A stretch of 64,000 bases of DNA. Source: Acetobacter oryzoeni (GTDB taxonomy: Bacteria; Pseudomonadota; Alphaproteobacteria; Acetobacterales; Acetobacteraceae). Positions 44,709 to 52,147 of this stretch are shown here, piece after piece (within the stretch, counting starts at the first letter, position 1; every line of letters begins with the position of its first letter). The notes under the pieces are model-generated. The model worked only from the letters and a program-made list of their open reading frames with translations. It was not told the DNA's origin and ran no database searches. Where the stretch lies: contig NZ_CP042808.1 in NCBI RefSeq assembly GCF_004014775.2, positions 310,001-374,000 of the forward strand, in the 5' to 3' direction. Made by a program: the position numbers and the translations under genes.

Positions 44709-44880
44709 TCCATACTCTCGATAAGTCTTTGGTAATCATCCGGGGAGAAAACAAACTTCTTTCCCCATCGTCTATGCGTAGGACCACCATTATACTCTGG
44801 GTGCTTCCGAAGATGCTCCAGAAGGCGCGTGCGACCTATTCTGCCATTATAAGGCGCGTCAGCACATCTTTGATGGTCAT
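44528..44880 (-). pseudogene. Excisionase-like DNA-binding protein, frameshifted
   Basis: From ATG 44880 the frame reads 11 normal codons (Met-Thr-Ile-Lys-Asp-Val-Leu-Thr-Arg-Leu-Ile), then meets a stop. Shifting by -1 at about 44848 restores a continuous protein (Asn-Gly-Arg-Ile-Gly-Arg-Thr-Arg-Leu-Leu-Glu-His-Leu) with a Gly-Lys-Lys-Phe-Val-Phe-Ser-Pro-Asp-Asp segment and a Ser-rich tail running to 44528. One A appears missing from an A-run. The fold and position fit small Xis-like proteins placed before and overlapping int in alphaproteobacterial phages. Where I recall a Cys-Pro-Ser motif in this family, the sequence has Tyr-Pro-Ser. Confidence 0.6.
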
Positions 44881-44884
44881 AAGA

Positions 44885-45316
44885 TCAGGCAGCGTCTGAC
44901 CCATTCCCGCCTCCTTCTAGTGCTGTGATGCGGGCCTTTAGCTTCTCCATCATCTGGGGATAGGCATGCTTTCGCGCGTTCACCTCATCAATATGATTCG
45001 CAAAATAATCCATGCCCCATATGTCTTGAAGGACTGAAGTCTTCCATTTTTCTGTCTCCCATAAGAGAGCTTGTAGATATTTTTCGTGTTGAGAACGGTC
45101 CTGATATACATTTGCCATAGCTGGGCAATCTTTATGGAGATACCAATCCTCTAAGAAAGCCACGGCCTTCCGAAGATATTCAATCTCGCCCCCCTTATGC
45201 CCGGAGCGGTAAACATACTGGAATGCCTGCGCCATGTTGCCGGACATGTAACGGGTTACATCCCATACTTGCAGGCCGCTTTTTGTTTTGTAGTGGTCGG
45301 GGGTTATGGCGTTCAT
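44885..45316 (-). CDS. Phage DUF3310 protein
   Basis: A 143-residue protein. The first half matches DUF3310: Asp-His-Tyr-Lys near the N-terminus, then Asn-Met-Ala-Gln-Ala-Phe-Gln-Tyr-Val-Tyr-Arg-Ser-Gly-His-Lys-Gly-Gly and Tyr-Leu-Arg-Lys-Ala. The second half is charged and helical. DUF3310 proteins are frequent in phage early regions, sometimes called nucleotide-kinase-like, without proven function. Its ATG overlaps the stop of the previous gene, continuing a coupled early operon. Confidence 0.75.
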   Translation of the reverse strand: MNAITPDHYKTKSGLQVWDVTRYMSGNMAQAFQYVYRSGHKGGEIEYLRKAVAFLEDWYLHKDCPAMANVYQDRSQHEKYLQALLWETEKWKTSVLQDIWGMDYFANHIDEVNARKHAYPQMMEKLKARITALEGGGNGSDAA

Positions 45317-45681
45317 GACTTCACCTCATTGCGTGGAGCAGGAAACCGAGGAATCAGCATCCATGCCTCAATATCGGCCTCTGCAATGTTACCGCCCATC
45401 ATATCAACCCAACCATCCTCGCCTTGAGGAAACTCATTGTTAGCAAGCGTGGTATTGCCATTCTTCAAATGGACAACGATTGTCTGGCGGAATCCGCGCG
45501 CTTTCTTTATGTCGGTGTTCCAAGCCACTGCGTCTGCTGCTTCAAGGGCAACTCGCGCATAGCACCGAGCGACTTCTTGACGGTTATCTCCCATGTTTTC
45601 CCATTTCAGGGGCTTTCCGTTGCGCTCATATACATATTCGGCAATTGCCTTTGCAGCCGCCTCAATGCGTGCGTCAGTCAT
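45313..45681 (-). CDS. Hypothetical phage early protein
   Basis: A 122-residue acidic protein I do not recognise. It opens with a helix Ala-Arg-Ile-Glu-Ala-Ala-Ala-Lys-Ala-Ile-Ala-Glu often found in small phage early proteins, then an Arg/Ala helix, and a C-terminal half rich in Asn/Trp. The ATG at 45681 overlaps the upstream stop (ATGA). An ATG two codons earlier is possible. Confidence 0.6.
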   Translation of the reverse strand: MTDARIEAAAKAIAEYVYERNGKPLKWENMGDNRQEVARCYARVALEAADAVAWNTDIKKARGFRQTIVVHLKNGNTTLANNEFPQGEDGWVDMMGGNIAEADIEAWMLIPRFPAPRNEVKS

Positions 45682-46241
45682 GCCCATGCTTTCTTTTTTG
45701 CCGCAAGCCGTTGGCTCTTGCGCTGCTGTGCTGGGGTTTCGTCACCAGCTCCAAACCAGTAGTAAACTGGGAACGTGCCTTCATCACGGGCGCGCATGAA
45801 ATCGCCACCGATACGGCACCTGCGGCCCTTTGCATCAAAGCAAGCCGGGTTTGTATTGCCAATCCATGACATTGCTTTATTTACCCATGTTTCGAAGGTA
45901 TCAAACTGACCATCTGGCTCACGGTCTGGCTGTTTTTCGGTCATTTCCCCCCCCTCCATAGCTGCATCAATGGCGGATCGGAGATCACCCCAAGGGCCTA
46001 TTGCAGGAGAATGGAATAATACCCGTGAACTTTTCCTATCGGTCATTGTTGCTCTCGACTGCCTCTCCAACCACTCCAACCGCCGCGTATCAGCCGCACA
46101 TTCTGCCCGTGCGCGTTCGTATCCGCGCCGCTCGGCTTCGTTCAGTTCCTTTCTCATTAACTTAACCAGCAATTCGCTTGGTTTTTCAAAACCCTCAATA
46201 CAAACAGCCATATCTATAGCCTGTTCCTCTATCGTCCTCAT
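45678..46241 (-). CDS. Two phage early genes apparently fused through a G8 tract
   Basis: As sequenced, one 187-residue frame. The first part (46241 to about 45957) is a charged helical protein with Arg-Arg-Leu-Glu-Trp-Leu-Glu. The second part starts at an internal ATG (45944) with Met-Thr-Glu-Lys-Gln-Pro-Asp and has a Cys/Arg-rich Phe-Asp-Ala-Lys-Gly-Arg-Arg-Cys-Arg-Ile-Gly-Gly segment. They are joined through eight G on the coding strand (45947-45954). With seven G the first gene would end in TGA overlapping that ATG, the arrangement used by every other gene pair in this operon. No function recognised for either part. Confidence 0.55.
   Translation of the reverse strand: MRTIEEQAIDMAVCIEGFEKPSELLVKLMRKELNEAERRGYERARAECAADTRRLEWLERQSRATMTDRKSSRVLFHSPAIGPWGDLRSAIDAAMEGGEMTEKQPDREPDGQFDTFETWVNKAMSWIGNTNPACFDAKGRRCRIGGDFMRARDEGTFPVYYWFGAGDETPAQQRKSQRLAAKKKAWA
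45947..45954 (-). repeat. G8 homopolymer joining two frames
   Basis: Eight consecutive G (minus strand). The tract length decides whether the two flanking genes are read as one protein or as two with an ATGA overlap. Confidence 0.7.
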
Positions 46242-46609
46242 GGCGCGGCTCCTAGATTGCGGATTGCATCGGTAATATCTTCGGCTGCGGCCTTCAGTAG
46301 TGTTTTCCCTGCGGCCGGTAATAAGCCACAAGATGCATTAAGACTTCTTTCTATAATGAGACAGATGCGCTCCCGTTCCGCCGCCAGCATTTCGTTTATC
46401 TGCGTGGGGGTGAGGACGGGGCCTTTGTAAATCCAACCGCTAGTGTCTTCATCTCCGAGAAAATCATCTGCATTCTGATAATTATATTCAGTCCACCCGC
46501 CGCCATTCTGATGCCAGTAATAAATAAGATCAGTGCTTTCTAGGCCGCCCCCTATGCGTGGTGGCAATAAATTGAAAAGCAGAAGATCTGATAACAATGA
46601 CCTAATCAC
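46238..46609 (-). CDS. Hypothetical phage early protein
   Basis: A 123-residue protein with Trp/Tyr/Asn-rich middle and a helical C-terminus (Gln-Ile-Asn-Glu-Met-Leu-Ala-Ala-Glu-Arg-Glu-Arg-Ile). Not recognised. I choose the GTG at 46609 because it overlaps the upstream stop (GTGA) and has GGAGAGAAGG before it. The longer frame to 46636 would overlap the upstream gene further. Confidence 0.55.
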   Translation of the reverse strand: MIRSLLSDLLLFNLLPPRIGGGLESTDLIYYWHQNGGGWTEYNYQNADDFLGDEDTSGWIYKGPVLTPTQINEMLAAERERICLIIERSLNASCGLLPAAGKTLLKAAAEDITDAIRNLGAAP

Positions 46610-46797
46610 GCCTTCTCTCCTGCGCGGGTGTTCCATGCGGTGATGGCTTCATCTTGCGTTTCACAAGATGACCCTTGAGCATTGCACTTTGGGCACCACG
46701 CAAACTCTAAGCCCGTTTCATCACCATCCGTCACTTGCGCATCGTCATAATGACAAAACGGGCACGGCTTCAGTTTCTCGTTCATGCGTCTGTTCAT
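46606..46797 (-). CDS. Lar-like restriction alleviation / zinc-ribbon protein
   Basis: A 63-residue protein with Leu-Lys-Pro-Cys-Pro-Phe-Cys and Trp-Cys-Pro-Lys-Cys-Asn-Ala-Gln-Gly, two CxxC knuckles that would bind zinc, then Glu-Ala-Ile-Thr-Ala-Trp-Asn-Thr-Arg. This is the Lar_restr_allev signature. Rac prophage Lar modulates EcoK restriction; most family members are untested. The ATG at 46797 overlaps the upstream stop by four bases. Confidence 0.75.
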   Translation of the reverse strand: MNRRMNEKLKPCPFCHYDDAQVTDGDETGLEFAWCPKCNAQGSSCETQDEAITAWNTRAGEKA

Positions 46798-47048
46798 TTC
46801 AGGGCTTTGATAAGGGCATATTTCGCCCACATTACGTTTCCTTCTCGAAGTTTTTCGAGTGCTACTCCGATAACCCCATGCAGTTTCGCAATCACCGCAT
46901 CCGCATCGGCCTTCATAACCACGGCCCCAGATGCGCCAGCGTTAGGCTCTGCACGTAACTGCGTTGTGTTGATGCCGCTGGTTGGGTCGCGTAGGGCGTC
47001 TGCCACCAGTGGGTTGATGTAGCCAACTATGGGGAGCGGTTGGGTCAG
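46794..47048 (-). CDS. Hypothetical phage early protein, 5' end unclear
   Basis: The convincing part begins near a Leu-Pro-Ile-Val-Gly-Tyr-Ile-Asn-Pro stretch and ends in an Ala/Val/Leu-rich helical region (about 80 residues). No ATG or good start is found at the expected position; a CTG at 47048 stands where a start might be. The + strand late genes begin immediately beyond, so a deletion junction between early and late phage regions probably lies near 47.04-47.07 kb and may have removed the natural start. Confidence 0.45.
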   Translation of the reverse strand: MTQPLPIVGYINPLVADALRDPTSGINTTQLRAEPNAGASGAVVMKADADAVIAKLHGVIGVALEKLREGNVMWAKYALIKALK

Positions 47049-47074
47049 CCGCGCTGGCAAAAAGCCGGTACCGT

Positions 47075-47161
47075 ATGCCCTACAAAATTGAACTCCCCAA
47101 TGAACCCGAAGGCATGTGGCCAGAACTGGCACAGTACATCCCTTTCTACACAGCATCTTAA
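47075..47161 (+). CDS. Short phage ORF or 3' remnant
   Basis: A 28-residue frame (Met-Pro-Tyr-Lys-Ile-Glu-Leu-Pro...) ending in TAA at 47159-47161, just before the ribosome site of the next gene. The frame stays open upstream of the ATG for some codons. It may be the last piece of a tail gene whose body was deleted. Sequence alone does not decide. Confidence 0.3.
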   Translation: MPYKIELPNEPEGMWPELAQYIPFYTAS

Positions 47162-47178
47162 AATAAGGAATTTACACC

Positions 47179-47343
47179 ATGGGTACAGGCGGCAAGCGTC
47201 CATCTGCCGACCCGCAGGCAAGGGTTGCAGCCACACTATCCAGAAATCCAGAAATTCAGAAGCGCCGAGATCTGTCCAATAAGATCGCTCAAGCGCTTGT
47301 TTCTGCCGCAATCACCCAATCAAATATTAATGGGGCGCAATAA
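47179..47343 (+). CDS. Small phage protein
   Basis: A 54-residue basic protein (Gly-Thr-Gly-Gly-Lys-Arg-Pro-Ser start, then a helical Arg-Arg-Asp-Leu-Ser-Asn-Lys-Ile-Ala). Ribosome site AAGGAA eight bases before the ATG. Its TAA overlaps the ATG of the tail-fibre gene (TAATG). It belongs to the late tail region; no function recognised. Confidence 0.6.
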   Translation: MGTGGKRPSADPQARVAATLSRNPEIQKRRDLSNKIAQALVSAAITQSNINGAQ

Positions 47344-48020
47344 TGCCTTACGATACCAACGGTACTTATAAATTACCTCCTGTTTATCTGGCTGAGGTTG
47401 GTCAGACTATCTTAATAGAGCAACACAACGATCCCCTGGAAGATATTCAGTGCACTCTTAATCAGGCGCCTCTGCGCGATGGATCTGTACCTATCTCAGG
47501 CAACCTGTCTATGGGCGGCAATCGCATTACTGGATTAGCCGATGGCGTAAATGCTACAGATGCCGCAACTATGGAGCAGGCGCTCGTGCTTGCATCTACA
47601 TCTCAGCAGACCGTTTCCGGGCCAGTCACATTCTCTGAAAATCTCCTCATTCCATCAGTAACTGACTGGACACAAAAACAGGCGTTGCCAGCTAGTGACG
47701 CAGATGCTCGATATATGAAACTAACTGATGCGCCATTCGTGGATGCTAATCTGCGATTTCAGGTTATCAATGCTACTGTTAGTTATATGACAAGAGTAAC
47801 ATGGCCACAGGCTTTTGCTTCCGACCCTGTATTTATTACTGCTTCTGTTGTGGGGTCCGGCACATACTACCCACGTTTTGTCTATATCGATGGTCCAGAA
47901 GCAAGTTTTGGTATTTTTTCGGTCCAAGATTATCCACCCGCTTATGACGGGGCAGATACAGGCGAAAAGGGGAGGTACGTTGATTACCCAATCCGTATCC
48001 TGGTTGGTGGATATTTTTGA
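47343..48020 (+). CDS. Phage tail fibre-like protein
   Basis: A 225-residue protein. The Gly-Asn-Leu-Ser-Met-Gly-Gly-Asn-Arg-Ile-Thr-Gly-Leu-Ala-Asp-Gly segment (about 53-70), followed by an Ala-Thr-Asp-Ala-Ala-Thr helix, is the recurring motif of phage tail fibre shafts. The C-terminal ~90 residues are Tyr/Val-rich and end in Gly-Gly-Tyr-Phe, perhaps a receptor-binding tip. It is short for a fibre, and may be a truncated or minor fibre. The next gene follows after six bases. Confidence 0.7.
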   Translation: MPYDTNGTYKLPPVYLAEVGQTILIEQHNDPLEDIQCTLNQAPLRDGSVPISGNLSMGGNRITGLADGVNATDAATMEQALVLASTSQQTVSGPVTFSENLLIPSVTDWTQKQALPASDADARYMKLTDAPFVDANLRFQVINATVSYMTRVTWPQAFASDPVFITASVVGSGTYYPRFVYIDGPEASFGIFSVQDYPPAYDGADTGEKGRYVDYPIRILVGGYF

Positions 48021-48026
48021 GGACTT

Positions 48027-48692
48027 ATGAAAATGACAAATGCAGATGTAAAAACCGCGTATCCAAATCAATATTATGGAAAATATGACAGCACATCAGG
48101 TTTTCTTATTATCCCGGCCTTTGATATCTGGAATGGTGTTAACAGTAACGGTCAGAGTATAAATGATATCTCTACTCTACCCGTAGCTAGCGATATGATT
48201 GCACTCACAGCCGCTCAAATGTCACTCATTCAGTACGGAACGAATACTGGGTATCTGAACATTCCAGTTGATACAGCAAGCAAGTCCTTAAAATATCCTG
48301 ATCGTTACTATTGTGACGAAAGCACTCCAGCGGCATTTTATGATATGTGGGGATTTTCACGCATTCCAACAATCAGTAATACACTGCATGCAGTTGTCAC
48401 TAATGCGTGGGATGCGCGTATGGCATCTGCGCTCACGGGATTTAAGCAGCAGGTGTGGGATAAATCCAGTAATCAGTTAGTAGATTACGTTCCACCTGTT
48501 GTGGTTATCCCATTGAAAACGCGGGCCGCAACCGCTTTGGCTTCAGCTAGAACATATGTAAATAACAACTACACCATTCTGAATGAGCCAACGCCGGACG
48601 CGTGGGTTGCATACCTAAAGGCCCTGATGTCTATTGCCAACGGCAGCGATACAACAAGCACTGCGCTTCCAGTAGCTCCAACTACCTCGTAA
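48027..48692 (+). CDS. Tail-fibre-associated / tail-assembly-type protein
   Basis: A 221-residue protein. The N-terminal half is Tyr/Asn/Ser-rich. The C-terminal ~70 residues (Lys-Thr-Arg-Ala-Ala-Thr-Ala-Leu-Ala-Ser-Ala-Arg, then Trp-Val-Ala-Tyr-Leu-Lys-Ala-Leu) resemble the C-terminal part of tail-fibre assembly chaperones. Position directly after the fibre gene supports that. The ATG at 48027 or two codons on (48033) may be used. Confidence 0.6.
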   Translation: MKMTNADVKTAYPNQYYGKYDSTSGFLIIPAFDIWNGVNSNGQSINDISTLPVASDMIALTAAQMSLIQYGTNTGYLNIPVDTASKSLKYPDRYYCDESTPAAFYDMWGFSRIPTISNTLHAVVTNAWDARMASALTGFKQQVWDKSSNQLVDYVPPVVVIPLKTRAATALASARTYVNNNYTILNEPTPDAWVAYLKALMSIANGSDTTSTALPVAPTTS

Positions 48693-48791
48693 CCCTTGCA
48701 GATCTATCTAGGTTTCGGTAATATATTACCATATTGACGCCTTTCTTGCTTGCGCGGGCTAAGGCAAACCACCCAGAAAATCAGGTTTGTA

Positions 48792-49306
48792 ATGGGTGAC
48801 GTTTCAACTGCGCCGCACGAGCAAGCGCAGTCAGATATCAGCAATTTTTCAGTTCGCCTTGATGATCACGAAGAACGTCTTGCTGCCATGGAAAGGCGGC
48901 AGGACGGCACAGATCGGAAGCTCGACAATATCAGCCATGAAGTTGCTGCGGTTCGCGCGGAAGGCAACGCTCGACAGCAGGCAACTGCTGCCGGTATGAT
49001 AGGCTCGGTGCTCAGGTTACAGATCTGAATAAAAACATCTCAGCTCTTACCGGAGCTCAAACTGAGCGCAACCGCATTGCAGATGATAATCTGCATTGGT
49101 GGAAGAAGATGGTGGCTGTTGTCACGCTCATCTGCACCATTGGTGGGACAATCGGCGCAACCCTGCTTTCAGATCAGGAAGTGGCCAGCACTATTTGGGT
49201 AAAATGGCTGCACTGGCGTGAACCATGGGATGTGCCAACGCAGCCCGCACCCCAGCCTCAGACAACACAGTTCATGCTGCCCCCGCGTGACATGGAGGCA
49301 GCATGA
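48792..49306 (+). pseudogene. Coiled-coil membrane protein of the lysis region, frameshifted
   Basis: From ATG 48792 a heptad-type coiled-coil reads to about 48990, then drifts into a short stop (49026-49028). A -1 shift near 48992 restores the coil (Arg-Tyr-Asp-Arg-Leu-Gly-Ala-Gln-Val-Thr-Asp-Leu-Asn), a membrane segment (Met-Val-Ala-Val-Val-Thr-Leu-Ile-Cys-Thr-Ile-Gly-Gly) and a Pro-rich tail ending at 49306. One C appears missing from a C-run. The layout suits a holin- or spanin-like partner. Its stop overlaps the next ATG. Confidence 0.6.
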
Positions 49307-49821
49307 AAACCGGGGTTGTGTGGGGCGCAAATCTCTCTGTCATCAAGCACCTAAATATTCTTCCAGCATTGGAAGCTATCAACCTTGGTGGAGATGCAGC
49401 AGTTAATATGGTGACGGGCACAGGCCTTGTTGAAAAGTGGGTTTATGCATGACCGGCAAATCAACGGTCCTGCGCTGGGCTGGTTTCAAATGGAGCCCAG
49501 AACCCATGATGACATCTGGCTAAACTTCCTGCGCTACCGACCCGATCTTGCCAATCGTATTCTGGCAGAAAGCGGTTTGACGGGCCTTCCGGAAGCGGAA
49601 ATCCTTGTGGAGAACAGGGCTTATTCAGTTTGTATGTGCAGGGCGCAATACCTGCGCGCTCCCGAACCATTACCCTCGGCCACAGATGCCGCAGCCCTCA
49701 GTGCCTATCACAAGCGGTATTACAATACGGCTCTTGGGCAGGCCAATGCCAGCGCGAACATACCTCTATTCCAGCCGGTACCACGCCAGATGCCTGTGCA
49801 GCACTTGGCGGGAGCAAGTAA
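49303..49821 (+). pseudogene. Lysozyme/transglycosylase-like phage protein with two frameshifts
   Basis: The frame from ATG 49303 reads normally to about 49432 (Gly-Thr-Gly-Leu-Val-Glu). There an AAAA run (probably AAA originally) shifts it. The next frame continues Ser-Gly-Phe-Met-His-Asp and Gly-Pro-Ala-Leu-Gly-Trp-Phe-Gln-Met-Glu-Pro to about 49773, where a missing base returns it to the first frame, ending in TAA at 49819-49821. The Glu-Ser-Gly-Phe plus Gly-x-Phe-Gln-Met-Glu-Pro pattern resembles lytic transglycosylase-type enzymes. As it stands only truncated products are made. Confidence 0.55.
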
Positions 49822-49822
49822 C

Positions 49823-50023
49823 ATGAACGCAGCAGAAATCAGCGCCATTCTTGGCGTAGTGGGCACAGTGGCCGGTCTGGCCGAAAAATACGGGCCGGAA
49901 GTTTATGAAACGGTCAAGGAAGCTCTGGAACAATCTAAGAGCAAGACCGGGCCGAGTGTAACGGATATTCAGGCCATCTTTGCCAAGTGTAAGGCGGATA
50001 ACGCGGCTATCCAATCTGCATGA
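49823..50023 (+). CDS. Small phage protein of the lysis region
   Basis: A 66-residue helical protein: a hydrophobic Gly/Val/Ala segment (about 7-20), then charged helices. GGGAG stands nine bases before the ATG, which follows the TAA of the preceding gene by one base. Common in AAB prophages near lysis genes; function not known. Confidence 0.6.
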   Translation: MNAAEISAILGVVGTVAGLAEKYGPEVYETVKEALEQSKSKTGPSVTDIQAIFAKCKADNAAIQSA

Positions 50024-50142
50024 TGCCGGATTTTGAGTGCGGGATGATTGTTGGTGGTGGGGGAGTGTTTTTTGCCACCATCATCTTGGCTGTAGGCTGG
50101 CGGTTGCTGGTGGTGCGGTCGGATTTTTGGCGGGGAAATTGA
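50020..50142 (+). CDS. 40-residue single-helix membrane protein
   Basis: Starts with tandem ATG codons; the first overlaps the upstream stop (ATGA). One hydrophobic helix (Gly-Gly-Gly-Gly-Val-Phe-Phe-Ala-Thr-Ile-Ile-Leu-Ala-Val) is followed by a basic tail. The size and place after the lysis genes suggest a small lysis accessory or spanin-like protein. Inference from layout. Confidence 0.5.
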   Translation: MMPDFECGMIVGGGGVFFATIILAVGWRLLVVRSDFWRGN

Positions 50143-50177
50143 CCAAGAGCCGCCATAGGTAGCGGACAGGCTCTTGG
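50143..50177 (+). terminator. Inverted repeat closing the phage late genes
   Basis: CCAAGAGCC (50143-50151) pairs perfectly with GGCTCTTGG (50169-50177), followed by CTGGTTGTTTTA. It marks the probable 3' end of the + strand phage transcript. Confidence 0.55.
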
Positions 50178-50228
50178 CTGGTTGTTTTATGCCACTGATA
50201 TAAGGCAAAAATTTGATGCCTTGTGTTT

Positions 50229-50957
50229 CTATTGCCCTTTCTGGGAGGCAAGAAACGCAGAGAAAACGGCCATAAAGCTCATGAAATCCTGTGTGGTTTG
50301 AAAATCCGTGCCATCAATACTTTCTTTGCGTGAAATGGAATATAAAAGCGCATTCTCTGTTTCTAGGGAAATGCTGCATGTATAAAGTTGATCTTCGCGC
50401 TGTATGAAGTTTAGAGCAAGAAGGTATTTATTGTTATAAAAAGATAGGGTTTTTGAAAGTTCATAAAAGTCGTTTTGATTGATTCTTTGAGAAATACATA
50501 AAAATATAACCTTTTTATCCGAGTGTAATAGATTTATAAATCTTTCAACACAGCGCTCGTAGTATCTGTAAATCTCATCATCTGATATATCATAGTGATT
50601 GAATGTAAAGAGAACGCCATAGTGTGTTTTGTAATATATGTGATCACAAAAATTAGCATCTGGTGAAAGTTTTTCATCTTCAGAAATTTTCATATGTTGT
50701 GATCTATCCAGAAATGTTAAAAAATTATCCTGAATACAATGATTTACCATACGGATATCACTAAATATCCAATCAAACGGATAGGATTTCTTTTTAAGTC
50801 CCAAATTTTTGAGCACTGAGGCTGTAAGGCAATGGTCTCCTACAGATACAATTTCTATATCCTGAACAGCCTGCACAATACGTCTGAAATGACGGTAATA
50901 TACGAGTAAAGAGAGCAGGTCTTTTACAGACTGTTTGGCTTTTTTCAGACTGTCCAT
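50229..50957 (-). CDS. DUF1796 papain-like protein, AT-rich
   Basis: A 242-residue protein from ATG 50957 (a longer frame to 51044 adds 29 doubtful residues). The Ser-Val-Gly-Asp-His-Cys-Leu-Thr-Ala near the N-terminus, with Tyr-Pro-Phe-Asp-Trp-Ile-Phe-Ser 20 residues later, is the DUF1796 pattern of putative cysteine peptidases, often found in surface-glycan clusters. Codon usage is markedly AT-rich relative to flanking chromosomal genes, so it is probably acquired. It lies beside a divergent glycosyltransferase gene. Confidence 0.7.
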   Translation of the reverse strand: MDSLKKAKQSVKDLLSLLVYYRHFRRIVQAVQDIEIVSVGDHCLTASVLKNLGLKKKSYPFDWIFSDIRMVNHCIQDNFLTFLDRSQHMKISEDEKLSPDANFCDHIYYKTHYGVLFTFNHYDISDDEIYRYYERCVERFINLLHSDKKVIFLCISQRINQNDFYELSKTLSFYNNKYLLALNFIQREDQLYTCSISLETENALLYSISRKESIDGTDFQTTQDFMSFMAVFSAFLASQKGQ

Positions 50958-51157
50958 AAGCGCTCTCGGAATTGGGTGTAACTGATACTTATATGGATGA
51001 ATGTATATTCTGATATTGGAATATTTTAACTTTTCTTTCAACACCGTTCTCAGGGCGGTCTGTGTGGTAGTATTATGTCCGGCCCATAGGTGAGGGATAT
51101 TTTTGTTTATATCTTTTTTCCATGGTAATATTTTATGGGTATGAAAAATAATTATTT

Positions 51158-51994
51158 ATGACGAGAAATATGAGCACGCAATCTAGGCGCCCCAATTCGC
51201 CCCATGTCAAAATGGATTTTTTTCGTTGTTTGGAAAAAGGCGTGGAAAGTGGCTGGCTTCCAACGCTTGATCAGGCAGATATTGATCCACCAGATAAAAG
51301 CGTTCTGCCACCAACTATACCGAAAAGAATTTCTCAATACTGGCATAGTGAAACACTGCCGGATGACGTAGCGTGTTCCATTGAAAAAGTAAAAAACAAC
51401 AACCCGGATTTTGAGATGGCTCTCACGCATGATGAATCTGCGCGGGCTTTTCTGCATACGCATTTCGGGCCAGATATGGTGGCGCTTTTTGATGTGTGTT
51501 TCCACCCTGCCATGCGGTCTGATCTGTGGCGTATGTGTGACATGTATGTGCATGGTGGTATTTACGTTGACGTCGATATTTCCATGCATGCTCCACTCGT
51601 TCACATCACCGGTCATGCGTCTTATGAATGCTTCCTTCTGTACGCCATTGGCAGCCCATGGTGCATTGAAAACGGGTTGATCATCTCCAGAAAAAAGCAT
51701 CCTGTTATTGAAGCCATTATTCATGCACTTTGTGATTCTCTGACCCGTTATAAAAATAACCCCAATAGCTTTGAGAACATCTGGGTGAATACGGGGCCGG
51801 GTACAACAACAATTGGGGCTATAAAGTACCTTTTTGATGTCACCCCGCAATCAGCCCCCCATGCCAATGGAAGTGGTTTTTTGCTTGGGCACCATAGCCG
51901 TGCTGGTGCGAGCTATTGGCATGATGAGCTTGCCTATAAGGCATCGGCTGAAGGCAATTGGCGCAAGGCAAGGCCACCTCACCGTCAGAAATAA
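51158..51994 (+). CDS. DXD-type glycosyltransferase (Gly_transf_sug/OCH1-like)
   Basis: A 278-residue enzyme. Ile-Pro-Lys-Arg-Ile-Ser-Gln-Tyr-Trp-His near residue 55 and Arg-Ser-Asp-Leu-Trp-Arg-Met-Cys-Asp-Met-Tyr followed by Gly-Gly-Ile-Tyr-Val-Asp-Val-Asp (about 120-142) are the family hallmarks; the final Asp-x-Asp binds the metal and sugar nucleotide. Likely modifies a surface polysaccharide. Start at 51158 or, four codons on, 51170. Together with the DUF1796 gene it looks like cargo next to the prophage. Confidence 0.8.
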   Translation: MTRNMSTQSRRPNSPHVKMDFFRCLEKGVESGWLPTLDQADIDPPDKSVLPPTIPKRISQYWHSETLPDDVACSIEKVKNNNPDFEMALTHDESARAFLHTHFGPDMVALFDVCFHPAMRSDLWRMCDMYVHGGIYVDVDISMHAPLVHITGHASYECFLLYAIGSPWCIENGLIISRKKHPVIEAIIHALCDSLTRYKNNPNSFENIWVNTGPGTTTIGAIKYLFDVTPQSAPHANGSGFLLGHHSRAGASYWHDELAYKASAEGNWRKARPPHRQK

Positions 51995-52147
51995 AGCGCC
52001 ATATTTGTGTCTCTTTCCACAGGGTTTGGTGTAGGGTTTTTCTGCCTGTGTACAACCTTGTGGAAAGTGTGAATGAATACCTTGCAGCGCTTATCTGCTA
52101 AGGCCACATAGAAGCAAGTATGTAAGATTGAAGAGAAAGTTCACGCT

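Noticed and set aside
46794..47156. Full 120-codon frame from ATG 47156
   Set aside because: Its first 36 codons are antisense to the short plus-strand frame and lack phage-like sequence; only the part from about 47048 looks real.
50020..52100. Far attachment site as a copy of the tRNA-Val 3' end
   Set aside because: No repeat of the tRNA 3' sequence was found by eye in this stretch.
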